Shown here piece by piece: positions 1 through 5,761 of a stretch of 6,791 bases of DNA (the first letter of the stretch is position 1; each line of letters begins with the position of its first letter). The stretch spans positions 1-6,791 of the forward strand of contig DASXNG010000188.1 of the NCBI GenBank assembly GCA_036495225.1, in the 5' to 3' direction. A program made the translations under genes and the position numbers. The notes below the pieces were generated by a model, which saw nothing but the letters and a program-made list of their open reading frames with translations, did not search any database and had not been told where the DNA came from. The stretch is from Galbitalea sp036495225. GTDB taxonomy: Bacteria > Actinomycetota > Actinomycetes > Actinomycetales > Microbacteriaceae.

Positions 1-553
1 GGTGGCTCGTCGCCCTTCCGGCGACATTGCCATTTGGCCGGTCGTCGAGAGCATCCAGCGCGATGGGGTGTGCAACGAGGTGATTGCCCCTGCCCCGGAC
101 TCCGTGGGAAAGGTCGCGGATCTCGCGGCGGACATCGCGACCTCGATCGCCGCGAACCTTGATGTCACCGGCGTTCTGGCCGTCGAGCTGTTCGAAACAA
201 ACGACGAACGCCTACTGATCAATGAACTCGCGATGCGCCCGCACAACACCGGTCACTGGACTATCGATGGTTCGACGACCAGCCAGTTCGAACAGCACCT
301 TCGCGCGGTGCTCGATCTGCCGCTCGGCGGTACGGGAACCTATCGCCCGTGGAGCGTCATGGTGAACGTTCTCGGAGGTCCGATCCTCGATCGGTACCCG
401 ATCGCCTTCGCCGAGTACCCGATGGTCAAGTTCCACGACTACGGCAAGGAGGCTCGCGCCGGTCGAAAGGTGGGTCACGTCACCGCGATCGGTGACGACC
501 TGGACGATGTCGCGTACGACGCGCGGGCGGCCGCTGCGGTCTTCGATCGTTAG
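1..553 (+). CDS. purK: 5-(carboxyamino)imidazole ribonucleotide synthase (PurK), C-terminal part; 5' end outside window
   Basis: PurK is a cytosolic ATP-grasp enzyme of de novo purine synthesis that joins bicarbonate to AIR, using ATP, to give N5-CAIR for PurE. The reading frame is open from base 2 and ends with TAG at 551-553. It leaves 183 residues of a protein that is usually about 370-400 long, so roughly the N-terminal half is missing. The GTG at base 2 is an internal Val codon, not a start. In fragment numbering, residues 57-89 hold the ATP-grasp metal-binding core, with acidic residues E62 and E75 and the PurK signature INELAMRPHNTGHWTID. Residues 120-160 hold the C-terminal PurK domain (MVNVLGG, then H145, YGKEARAGRKVGH). 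The order purK then purE on one strand supports the call. The assignment is firm; only the missing 5' part is unknown. Confidence 0.96.
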   Translation, partial: VARRPSGDIAIWPVVESIQRDGVCNEVIAPAPDSVGKVADLAADIATSIAANLDVTGVLAVELFETNDERLLINELAMRPHNTGHWTIDGSTTSQFEQHLRAVLDLPLGGTGTYRPWSVMVNVLGGPILDRYPIAFAEYPMVKFHDYGKEARAGRKVGHVTAIGDDLDDVAYDARAAAAVFDR

Positions 554-584
554 GCGCTCGTGGCTGAGCCCGAGGCGGCATAGC

Positions 585-674
585 GGTGGCGGGAGAAACT
601 GTCCCACGGAGGGAGTGGTAACTCCCGCCTCCGGCCGGTTTCTCCCGCCGGAGGGTGCAGGTACTCCCGCCACC
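585..674. repeat. Intergenic inverted/direct repeat cluster (REP-like)
   Basis: One copy of GGCGGGAG (588-595) is followed by three copies of its reverse complement CTCCCGCC (622-629, 642-649, 664-671). The longest perfect arm pairs are 12 bp (GGCGGGAGAAAC 588-599 with GTTTCTCCCGCC 638-649) and 11 bp (585-595 with 664-674). A further pair is CCTCCGG 628-634 with CCGGAGG 648-654. There is also an imperfect direct repeat of 23 bases (607-629 and 649-671) sharing CGGAGGG at the left and ACTCCCGCC at the right. Outer arms GCTCGTGG 556-563 and CCACGAGC 673-680 could extend the structure. It could be a REP-type genomic repeat, a purK 3' end structure or an RNA switch between alternative stems. There is no T-tract, so a classical intrinsic terminator is not supported. 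Confidence 0.6.
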
Positions 675-722
675 ACGAGCACGAACCGTTGGCGAACACA
701 CGACCCCGACTGTCCCCGCTCG

Positions 723-736
723 GCTGGCGCGCCAGC
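723..736. promoter_or_regulatory. 14-bp perfect palindrome upstream of purE
   Basis: GCTGGCGCGCCAGC is a perfect 14-bp palindrome. It ends one base before the -10-like box TACGAT (738-743), so it lies where a repressor would cover the spacer of a purE promoter. No known operator matches it that I can name. In GC-rich DNA a palindrome of this length can arise by chance, so the operator role is only a suggestion. Confidence 0.35.
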
Positions 737-737
737 T

Positions 738-743
738 TACGAT
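738..743 (+). promoter_or_regulatory. Putative -10 box for a leaderless purE transcript
   Basis: TACGAT fits the actinobacterial -10 pattern TANNNT and ends seven bases before the ATG at 751, so transcription would begin at or next to that start codon. No Shine-Dalgarno sequence is seen upstream of 742, and only a weak, too-close GGTGAG lies before 751. This agrees with leaderless translation. No good -35 is visible about 17 bases upstream (around 715-720). Confidence 0.4.
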
Positions 744-750
744 GGTGAGC

Positions 751-1245
751 ATGCCAACACCCCGCGTCGCCGTCGTCATGGGGTCGGACTCAGACTGGTC
801 CGTCATGCAAGCCGCGGCCACCGCTCTCGCCGAGTTCGGCGTCGAAGCAGAGGTCGAGGTCGTGTCAGCGCACCGAACCCCGGACAAGCTGGTGAGCTTC
901 GGGCGTGAGGCCGCCGGCCGGGGCATCCAAGTCATCATCGCCGGCGCAGGTGGAGCAGCCCACCTGCCGGGCATGCTCGCATCAGTGACGACTCTCCCTG
1001 TCATCGGAGTCCCCGTGCCGCTGGCTACGCTGGACGGCCTCGACTCGCTCCTTTCGATCGTCCAGATGCCGGCTGGCGTCCCCGTCGCGACCGTCTCGAT
1101 CGGCGGCGCGCGGAACGCGGGCATCCTTGCCGTTCGCATCCTGAGTGTTTCGGATGCCACCCTCGCGAGCAGGCTCGCAGAATTCGCGGCCGCCCTTGAG
1201 CGCACGGTCGAGGAAAAGAACACGGCGCTCAAGTCGAGCCTGTGA
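751..1245 (+). CDS. purE: N5-carboxyaminoimidazole ribonucleotide mutase (PurE, class I)
   Basis: PurE moves the carboxyl group of N5-CAIR to C4 of the imidazole ring to give CAIR, the step after PurK in purine synthesis. The protein has 164 residues, a normal length. Motifs include GSDSDW at 11-16 near the N-terminus, VVSAHRTPD at 38-45 with the catalytic-type His41, IAGAGGAAHLPGM at 63-75, and the segment TLPVIGVPV (81-89) through GLDSLLSIVQMPAGVPVATVSIGGA (96-120). Presence of a purK gene just upstream fits the class I, N5-CAIR-using type. I chose the ATG at 751 because it gives the standard N-terminus and sits where a leaderless transcript from TACGAT would start. The in-frame ATG at 742 and GTG at 745 are alternatives that add three or two residues. 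The TGA stop overlaps the GTG start of the next gene. Confidence 0.95.
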   Translation: MPTPRVAVVMGSDSDWSVMQAAATALAEFGVEAEVEVVSAHRTPDKLVSFGREAAGRGIQVIIAGAGGAAHLPGMLASVTTLPVIGVPVPLATLDGLDSLLSIVQMPAGVPVATVSIGGARNAGILAVRILSVSDATLASRLAEFAAALERTVEEKNTALKSSL

Positions 1246-2615
1246 GCGCCAGCCAGTCCGTGCGGTCGACTCCGGTGCGAAATCCGGATGTCGGCTCGCA
1301 GAGCGAGATGACCAAGCGCGGCTGGTGGCTCATCGGAATGAACCTGCTCATTCCCGGGTCGGCGCAATCCCTCGCGGGTAGCCATCGACTTGGCAGGTTC
1401 GGGCTGGGCTCGACCCTCGTCGTGTGGGCGCTTGCGGTGGTCACCGCGGTCCTGTGGGTCTTCTCTCGAGGCACCGTTTACACCGCGATGACCAACCCCG
1501 TGTTGTTGACCGTTGGTCAGGTCGTCCTCGTGTTCTATGCGGTGCTCTGGATCATTCTGACGCTGGACACCCTGCGGCTCACTCGGCTCGTAAAGACCGG
1601 TCCCGCGGCTCGAGGCCTCATCGCAGGCTTCGCGATCATTGCACTCATCGCCACCGCCGGAACATCCGCATACGGGGCATACATCGCTGGCGTCACGCGT
1701 TCGACCATCCTGCCGATCTTCTCCAGTGATCGGGGCAACGCCGCTCCCGTCAACGGTCGTTACAACGTGCTGCTGCTCGGCGGTGACGCGGGTCCAGACC
1801 GACTCGGATTACGTCCTGACAGCATCTCGGTCGCGAGCATCAACGCAGCGACGGGCGCGACGACGCTGATCGGTATCCCACGCAACATGCAGCGGGTGCC
1901 CTTTGCGTCGGGCTCCCCGCTCTATGGCCCGTACCCGAATGGTTACAACTGTGGGGACAACTGCCTGATCAGTTTCCTGTACACGTACGCACAGGCCCAC
2001 CCGAACCTCTACCCGAACGCCACCAAGCATCACAGCTCCCCGGGCGTCGAAGCGACCAAGGACGCTGTAGAGGGTGTTCTCGGTATCAAGATCCAGTACT
2101 ACGCCCTGATCGACATGGCGGGCTTCTCTGACATGGTGAACGCCCTCGGCGGGGTGACCATCAACGTCACCGAGCGGCTGCCGATCAACGGGGGCCAGGC
2201 CGCGGATGGCACGCCGATCAATGTGCAGGGCTGGATCAATCCCGGCGTCCAGCACATGGACGGCTACACGGCACTCTGGTACGCCCGCTCCCGGCACTCA
2301 ACGAGCGATTACGACCGGATGGCTCGCCAGCGCCAACTCGAAGGCGCGATCCTCGCGCAATTCACTCCGGCTCTCGTGCTCTCGAAATTCCAATCGGTGG
2401 CGAGCGCGGGAAAGCAGATCGTGAAGACGGACATCCCGCAGTCGATGCTCGGCGAGTTTGTGACGCTCGCGGACAAGGCTCGCGCTCAGAAGCTTTCTCA
2501 GCTCGAACTCGTGCCGCCGACGGTCAACGAGATCGAGCCGAACTTCGCTCAGATCAGGGCTCTTGTCACCCAAGCGCTCGCGACACCGACGGCAACGCCG
2601 ACTCCTTCGCAGTGA
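1242..2615 (+). CDS. LCP (LytR-CpsA-Psr) family cell-wall glycopolymer transferase, membrane-anchored
   Basis: LCP enzymes act outside the membrane and transfer glycopolymers from a polyprenyl-diphosphate carrier to peptidoglycan. This 457-residue protein has hydrophobic segments at about 27-45, 53-74, 86-110 and 124-148, then the LCP domain at about 172-375. Family motifs include NVLLLGGDAGPDR (175-187) with D186/R187, RPDSI with D193, IPRNM at 212-216, and WYARSRHSTSDYDRMARQRQL (346-366). The usual PRD is PRN here (R214, N215), a variant I believe is frequent in actinobacterial members. C237 and C241 could form an outside disulfide. The C-terminal tail (448-455) is Thr/Pro-rich. The GTG start overlaps the purE TGA by four bases (GTGA), suggesting translational coupling. 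An in-frame ATG at 1308 would trim 22 cytosolic residues and keep every hydrophobic segment, so the start is uncertain. The nearby rhamnose genes suggest a rhamnose-containing substrate; that is inference. Confidence 0.93.
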   Translation: MSASQSVRSTPVRNPDVGSQSEMTKRGWWLIGMNLLIPGSAQSLAGSHRLGRFGLGSTLVVWALAVVTAVLWVFSRGTVYTAMTNPVLLTVGQVVLVFYAVLWIILTLDTLRLTRLVKTGPAARGLIAGFAIIALIATAGTSAYGAYIAGVTRSTILPIFSSDRGNAAPVNGRYNVLLLGGDAGPDRLGLRPDSISVASINAATGATTLIGIPRNMQRVPFASGSPLYGPYPNGYNCGDNCLISFLYTYAQAHPNLYPNATKHHSSPGVEATKDAVEGVLGIKIQYYALIDMAGFSDMVNALGGVTINVTERLPINGGQAADGTPINVQGWINPGVQHMDGYTALWYARSRHSTSDYDRMARQRQLEGAILAQFTPALVLSKFQSVASAGKQIVKTDIPQSMLGEFVTLADKARAQKLSQLELVPPTVNEIEPNFAQIRALVTQALATPTATPTPSQ

Positions 2616-2628
2616 CCCAAATCGGCCG

Positions 2629-3768
2629 CTACAGGTCCGCGTGCAGCTGCCAGACCTTCTCGGCCGAGGCGCGCCAGCTGAAGGCCTTCGAGCGGTCTAG
2701 CCCGAGGTACTTCAGGCGGTCACGCAGCTTGCTGTCGCCCGCGACCCTGCCAATCGCGTCGGCCAGTCGCTCCGGGTAACCGTCGGCGTCGCTGCGCTCG
2801 ACCACGACGCTGGCATCTGCGGCGACTTCGAGCAACGCGGGTGCATCGGAGTGGATCACCGGGGTGCCGAGGCTGAACGCTTCAACGACCGGGAGTCCAA
2901 AGCCCTCGGACAGGCTCGGGTACACGAGCGCGATCGCCCGGCTCATGACGACAGCGAGGTCCGAGTCACTGAGCTGGCCGAGCGCGCGGACACGTCCTTC
3001 CGCTAGACCGGCATCCCGCGCGACTGTGTCCAGGTCCACCCCGCCCCAACCCTGGGGGCCGACGACGATGAGGGGAAGATCGCCCGTCTGCGGCAGCGCG
3101 AGCGAACGGATGAGCGGCTCGAGCCCCTTGCGCGGTTCGAGCGTCCCAACCGCGAGAATGTAGCGCTCGGGCAGCCCGAGTTGCACTGCCCGCTCGGACG
3201 CATCAAGCGGTACCGCGAGCTTGCTGCTTGGCGCTCCGGAAATGACGCGGACACGCTCGCCGAAGTCGTAGTACTGGGTGAGTTCGTCAGCGACCGTATG
3301 CGACACGACGACGACCGCGTCGGCGTACTTGTATGCGCGTGCAGCCATGGCCTTGTGCCACGAGACGCCGCGCGGGGTCAGCGTCTGTGGGTGGGTCCAC
3401 GGAACGGTGTCGTGAATCGTGATCGCGGTCTGGTTTCCGGGATCGTTGACCGGGTCGTGGCGGTACAGCGGCGCCAGCATGCTGGTTGCATGCACCATGC
3501 CCTTGCCGGGCAGGACAGTGAAGCCGAACTGCCAGGCGGCGGCGAGTTCTCTCCGAGCCAGTGGCGACTTGTACAGGTTGCCGAGTCCTGGCAGCAGGGT
3601 GTTGATTTTCTGGTAGTCGGCCTCAGTCGACGCCGAGACAATTCCGTCGACCACGCAACCCGGGGGAGCGGTTTGGATGAGCGCGCGGGTCAACTCCTCG
3701 GCGTATCGGCCAATACCGCCCGGGACGGGCGCAACGATCTGGTCGACTATCACTCTCAGGGTCGTCAT
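2629..3768 (-). CDS. Glycosyltransferase, GT-B fold, GT4 ("glycosyl transferases group 1") type
   Basis: This is a predicted cytosolic or membrane-associated sugar transferase of 379 residues, a normal length for GT4. The N-terminal domain has the acceptor-side motif PGGIGRYAEEL (16-26) and ITIHDTVPW (116-124). The C-terminal nucleotide-sugar domain carries AVGTLEPRKGLEPLI (206-220), VVGPQGWGG (235-243) and YPSLSEGFGLPVVEAFSLGTPVI (283-305), in which E288 and E296 form the E-x7-E motif. No signal peptide or membrane segment is evident. It is the third gene of the run rmlB-rmlD-this gene, 33 bases after rmlD. Its place suggests that it adds rhamnose, or a neighbouring sugar such as mannose, to a wall glycan; donor and acceptor cannot be read from sequence. 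The ATG at 3768 has only a weak AGGG ten bases upstream. Mycobacterial WbbL in a similar neighbourhood is GT2-type, so the two are not orthologues. Confidence 0.9.
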   Translation of the reverse strand: MTTLRVIVDQIVAPVPGGIGRYAEELTRALIQTAPPGCVVDGIVSASTEADYQKINTLLPGLGNLYKSPLARRELAAAWQFGFTVLPGKGMVHATSMLAPLYRHDPVNDPGNQTAITIHDTVPWTHPQTLTPRGVSWHKAMAARAYKYADAVVVVSHTVADELTQYYDFGERVRVISGAPSSKLAVPLDASERAVQLGLPERYILAVGTLEPRKGLEPLIRSLALPQTGDLPLIVVGPQGWGGVDLDTVARDAGLAEGRVRALGQLSDSDLAVVMSRAIALVYPSLSEGFGLPVVEAFSLGTPVIHSDAPALLEVAADASVVVERSDADGYPERLADAIGRVAGDSKLRDRLKYLGLDRSKAFSWRASAEKVWQLHADL

Positions 3769-3777
3769 TCTGCGAAA

Positions 3778-3783
3778 ACCCTA
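3778..3783 (-). promoter_or_regulatory. Possible internal -10 box before the glycosyltransferase gene
   Basis: On the - strand TAGGGT fits TANNNT and ends nine bases before the ATG of the glycosyltransferase, within the 33-base gap after rmlD. It could give a nearly leaderless transcript independent of rmlB. The same bases contain the only SD-like sequence (AGGG), so the two readings compete. No -35 is seen. Confidence 0.2.
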
Positions 3784-3801
3784 TCAGTGGGGCCTATGAA
3801 G

Positions 3802-4653
3802 TTATCGGGCAGCGAAGACGCCGTGTGCGTGCGCGTCTGCGAGAGCTTCGCGCCAGCCGCGAAGCGGCGCGACCCCGGTGCGGGCCCACGCGTCGTGGCC
3901 GAGCACGGAATACGCAGGACGCGGCGCAGGCCGCTTGAACTGATCCCCGGCCGCTGGAACGACCCGCTCCGGGTCGAGACCGGCCAGGCGATAGATCTCG
4001 CGCGCGAAGTCGAACCGACTCGTGCTGCCGGAATTGGTGGCGTGGTAGATGCCCGGCGCAACGTCAGCGTCGACGGCCGCGACGATCTGGCGCGCCAGGT
4101 CCACGGTCCAGGTCGGCTGGCCCAGCTGGTCGGTGAGCACGGGCACGGTCTCGAGCTTGTCGGCCAAACGCAGCATGCCCGCCACGAAGTTGTCGCCCCC
4201 GGCGCCGTACAGCCACGCCGTGCGAAGCACGAGAGTGCCGGTGGGATGCGCGGCGAGCGCCAGTCGCTCGCCATCGGCCTTGGTGCTTCCGTACACCGAC
4301 ACGGGGTTCACCGGCGCGTTCTCCGCGTACGGTGTCGTCGCGGTGCCATCGAAGACATAGTCGGTCGAAATCTGCACGAGTTTCGCACCGAGGCTTTCGG
4401 CGGCGATGGCCAGATTTTCCGCGCCGGTCGCGTTCACTGCCGTCGCGGCCGCGACATCCGTCTCGGCGTCGTCGACGCGAGTGTACGCCGCGGCGTTCAC
4501 GACGACGTCATGGTCCATCACCGCAGAAATGACTGACTCGAGGTCGGTGACGTCGAGCTCAGCGCGACCGAGGAATGTCGCGTCCCGTTCAGCCAATTCT
4601 GTGCGCAGATCCCGGGCGAGCATTCCGGAGCCACCCGTGACGAGCCAGCGCAT
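3802..4653 (-). CDS. rmlD: dTDP-4-dehydrorhamnose reductase (RmlD)
   Basis: RmlD makes the last step of dTDP-L-rhamnose synthesis, the NAD(P)H-dependent reduction of dTDP-4-keto-L-rhamnose, in the cytosol. The protein has 283 residues, normal for this short-chain dehydrogenase/reductase family. The nucleotide-binding loop is TGGSGMLA at 6-13; its last position is Ala where family members usually have Gly. Further motifs are NAAAYTRVDDAE (53-64), STDYVFDG (96-103), the catalytic YGSTK with Y121 and K125 followed by GE (128-129), RTAWLYG (144-150), and RPAYS (245-249). I chose the ATG at 4653 because MRWLVTGG gives the standard N-terminus directly before the binding loop. A start at 4689 would add 12 atypical residues inside rmlB. 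The ATG shares one base with the rmlB stop (TGATG), which implies coupled translation. It stops at TAA, 33 bases before the glycosyltransferase start. Confidence 0.95.
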   Translation of the reverse strand: MRWLVTGGSGMLARDLRTELAERDATFLGRAELDVTDLESVISAVMDHDVVVNAAAYTRVDDAETDVAAATAVNATGAENLAIAAESLGAKLVQISTDYVFDGTATTPYAENAPVNPVSVYGSTKADGERLALAAHPTGTLVLRTAWLYGAGGDNFVAGMLRLADKLETVPVLTDQLGQPTWTVDLARQIVAAVDADVAPGIYHATNSGSTSRFDFAREIYRLAGLDPERVVPAAGDQFKRPAPRPAYSVLGHDAWARTGVAPLRGWREALADAHAHGVFAAR

Positions 4654-5639
4654 CAGGCGCCGCCGGCTCGGTTCTTCAACGGTTCCCACCAGGAGCGGTT
4701 GTTGCGATACCAGTCGACAACGCGTGCCAGCCCCTCGGTGAAGTCCACCTTGGGCTCGTAGCCGAGTTCGTGTGAGATCTTCGAAATGTCGACGCTGTAG
4801 CGACGATCGTGACCCTTGCGGTCGGGAACCGGTTCGACCATTGACCAGTCCCGTCCGGTTGCGTCGAGGAGAAGTTCTGTGAGCCGTCGGTTGGTCAGCT
4901 CCGTGCCGCCACCGATGTTGTAGATCTCGCCAGCGCGTCCGCCGAGCAGTACCGCCGCGATGCCGCGGCAGTGATCATCCACGTGCAGCCAGTCACGCAC
5001 GTTATTGCCGTCACCGTAAAGCGGCACGGGCAGATCGTCGAGCAGATTGGTGACGAAGAGGGGAATGAGCTTCTCGGGATAGTGGTACGGACCGTAGTTG
5101 TTCGAGCAGCGAGTTATCGAGATGTTGAGACCGTGGGTCACGTGCCAGGCGCGAGCGAGCAGATCGCTCGAGGCCTTCGATGCGGAGTAGGGCGAGTTCG
5201 GCTGGAGGATGTGGTTCTCACGCCACGAGCCATGAGAGATCGAGCCGTAGACCTCGTCTGTCGAAACGTGAACGAAGCGAGGGATGTCGTGTCGAACCGC
5301 CGCATCGAGGAGTGTCTGTGTTCCCAGCACGTTTGTAGAAACGAAGGGGGCGGCATCCTTCACCGACCGGTCGACGTGTGACTCAGCAGCGAAATGAACG
5401 ATGGCGTCGAAGCCGGGCACCAAATCGTTCAGGAGCGCCGCATCGCGAATGTCTCCTTTGACGAACTGGTAACGCTCGGATGTCGAGACGGGTGCCAGGT
5501 TCGCCGGATTGCCCGAGTACGTGAGCGCGTCGAGAACGGTTACCTCTGCGCCCTCTAGTCCCTCGTACTTGTCGGTGACGAGGCGTCGAACGAAGTTCGA
5601 TCCAATGAATCCGGCCCCGCCGGTGACCAAAATTCTCAA
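4653..5639 (-). CDS. rmlB: dTDP-glucose 4,6-dehydratase (RmlB)
   Basis: RmlB converts dTDP-glucose to dTDP-4-keto-6-deoxyglucose with bound NAD, the second step of the rhamnose route. The protein has 328 residues, normal for the family. It opens with the Rossmann motif VTGGAGFIGSNFVRRL (5-20). It continues with DALTYSGNPANL (37-48), HFAAESHVDRSV (82-93), the active-site STDEVYG at 126-132 (T127, D128, E129), and YSASKASSDL with catalytic Y151 and K155. NNYGPYHYPEKLIPLFV lies at 180-196, and NVRDWLHVDDHCRGI at 213-227. The start is TTG: the codon just before it is an in-frame TAG, so no upstream start is possible, and the Rossmann motif begins four residues later. A Shine-Dalgarno AAGGA stands nine bases before it. 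It is the first gene of the - strand run rmlB-rmlD-glycosyltransferase. Confidence 0.96.
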   Translation of the reverse strand: MRILVTGGAGFIGSNFVRRLVTDKYEGLEGAEVTVLDALTYSGNPANLAPVSTSERYQFVKGDIRDAALLNDLVPGFDAIVHFAAESHVDRSVKDAAPFVSTNVLGTQTLLDAAVRHDIPRFVHVSTDEVYGSISHGSWRENHILQPNSPYSASKASSDLLARAWHVTHGLNISITRCSNNYGPYHYPEKLIPLFVTNLLDDLPVPLYGDGNNVRDWLHVDDHCRGIAAVLLGGRAGEIYNIGGGTELTNRRLTELLLDATGRDWSMVEPVPDRKGHDRRYSVDISKISHELGYEPKVDFTEGLARVVDWYRNNRSWWEPLKNRAGGA

Positions 5640-5648
5640 CTAGCGGAA

Positions 5649-5653
5649 TCCTT
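5649..5653 (-). promoter_or_regulatory. Ribosome binding site of rmlB (supports TTG start)
   Basis: AAGGA on the - strand lies nine bases before the TTG at 5639-5637. It supports the rare start codon, which is also fixed by the preceding in-frame TAG. Confidence 0.7.
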
Positions 5654-5680
5654 GCATTCTGGGATGTGACCAACCGCACC

Positions 5681-5686
5681 ATCATA
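5681..5686 (-). promoter_or_regulatory. Putative -10 box of the rmlB-rmlD-glycosyltransferase operon
   Basis: TATGAT on the - strand matches TATAAT at five of six positions. The expected transcription start is near 5674, giving a leader of about 35 bases that contains the AAGGA ribosome binding site. The -35 region (around 5704-5709) is poor, with only TT of TTGACA kept in TTCGGT, so an activator could be needed. Confidence 0.5.
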
Positions 5687-5702
5687 GCCCAGCGATTTTT
5701 GG

Positions 5703-5719
5703 ACCGAACGATCACCGAA
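5703..5719. repeat. Direct repeat ACCGAA with 11-bp period in the divergent promoter
   Basis: ACCGAA occurs at 5703-5708 and 5714-5719, eleven bases apart, which places both on about the same face of the helix. The pair lies in the middle of the 122-base region between the divergent rmlB and rmlC starts, over the -35 area of the rmlB promoter and just upstream of that of rmlC. It could be a site for a shared regulator. Six-base repeats also arise by chance. Confidence 0.3.
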
Positions 5720-5748
5720 ACCGCGTAGGGACACGCTCTCGCCATTGA

Positions 5749-5754
5749 TAGACT
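5749..5754 (+). promoter_or_regulatory. Putative -10 box for a leaderless rmlC transcript
   Basis: TAGACT fits TANNNT and ends seven bases before the GTG of rmlC, so the transcript would begin at the start codon. No Shine-Dalgarno sequence exists upstream of the GTG, as expected for a leaderless gene. A possible -35 is GGGACA at 5728-5733 (four of six bases), but its 15-base spacer is short. Confidence 0.5.
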
Positions 5755-5761
5755 CGCGTCC

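Larger units (their letters stand above)
554..741 (+). other. purK-purE spacer, no gene, repeat-rich
   Basis: This stretch between the purK stop and the purE start region shows no convincing gene. An open frame in phase with purE continues upstream to a GTG at 655, but its translation has no PurE similarity before the MPTPRVAVVMGSD start. The left two thirds are filled with GC-rich inverted and direct repeats, and the right end carries a palindrome and a -10-like box. These are listed separately. Confidence 0.75.

Noticed and set aside
388..404. Inverted repeat CGATCGG-TAC-CCGATCG inside purK
   Set aside because: The 7-bp arms with a 3-base loop fall within conserved PurK coding sequence (LDRYPIA) and are explained by codon content; there is no sign of a regulatory role.
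655..750. A longer PurE beginning at GTG 655
   Set aside because: The extra 32 residues have no PurE character, would include the repeat cluster, and lack a ribosome binding site. ATG 751 (or 742) gives the standard N-terminus.
480..1385. A 301-codon open frame on the - strand
   Set aside because: It is antisense to purE and the start of the LCP gene, and its translation is low-complexity Arg/Ala/Thr/Pro-rich with no motif.
2659..2668. Palindrome CTCGGCCGAG near the end of the glycosyltransferase gene as a terminator
   Set aside because: It has no loop and no T-tract and lies within the coding sequence, so it is not a credible terminator for the LCP transcript.
3181..4536. A 451-codon open frame on the + strand
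   Set aside because: It lies antisense to the glycosyltransferase and rmlD, which both have full family motifs. Its translation shows no recognisable domain and is rich in Arg/Gly/Val, as expected for a shadow frame in GC-rich DNA.
4654..4689. A longer RmlD beginning at ATG 4689
   Set aside because: It would add 12 residues before the normal MRWLVTGG start and overlap rmlB by 37 bases. The TGATG junction at 4651-4655 is the more typical arrangement.
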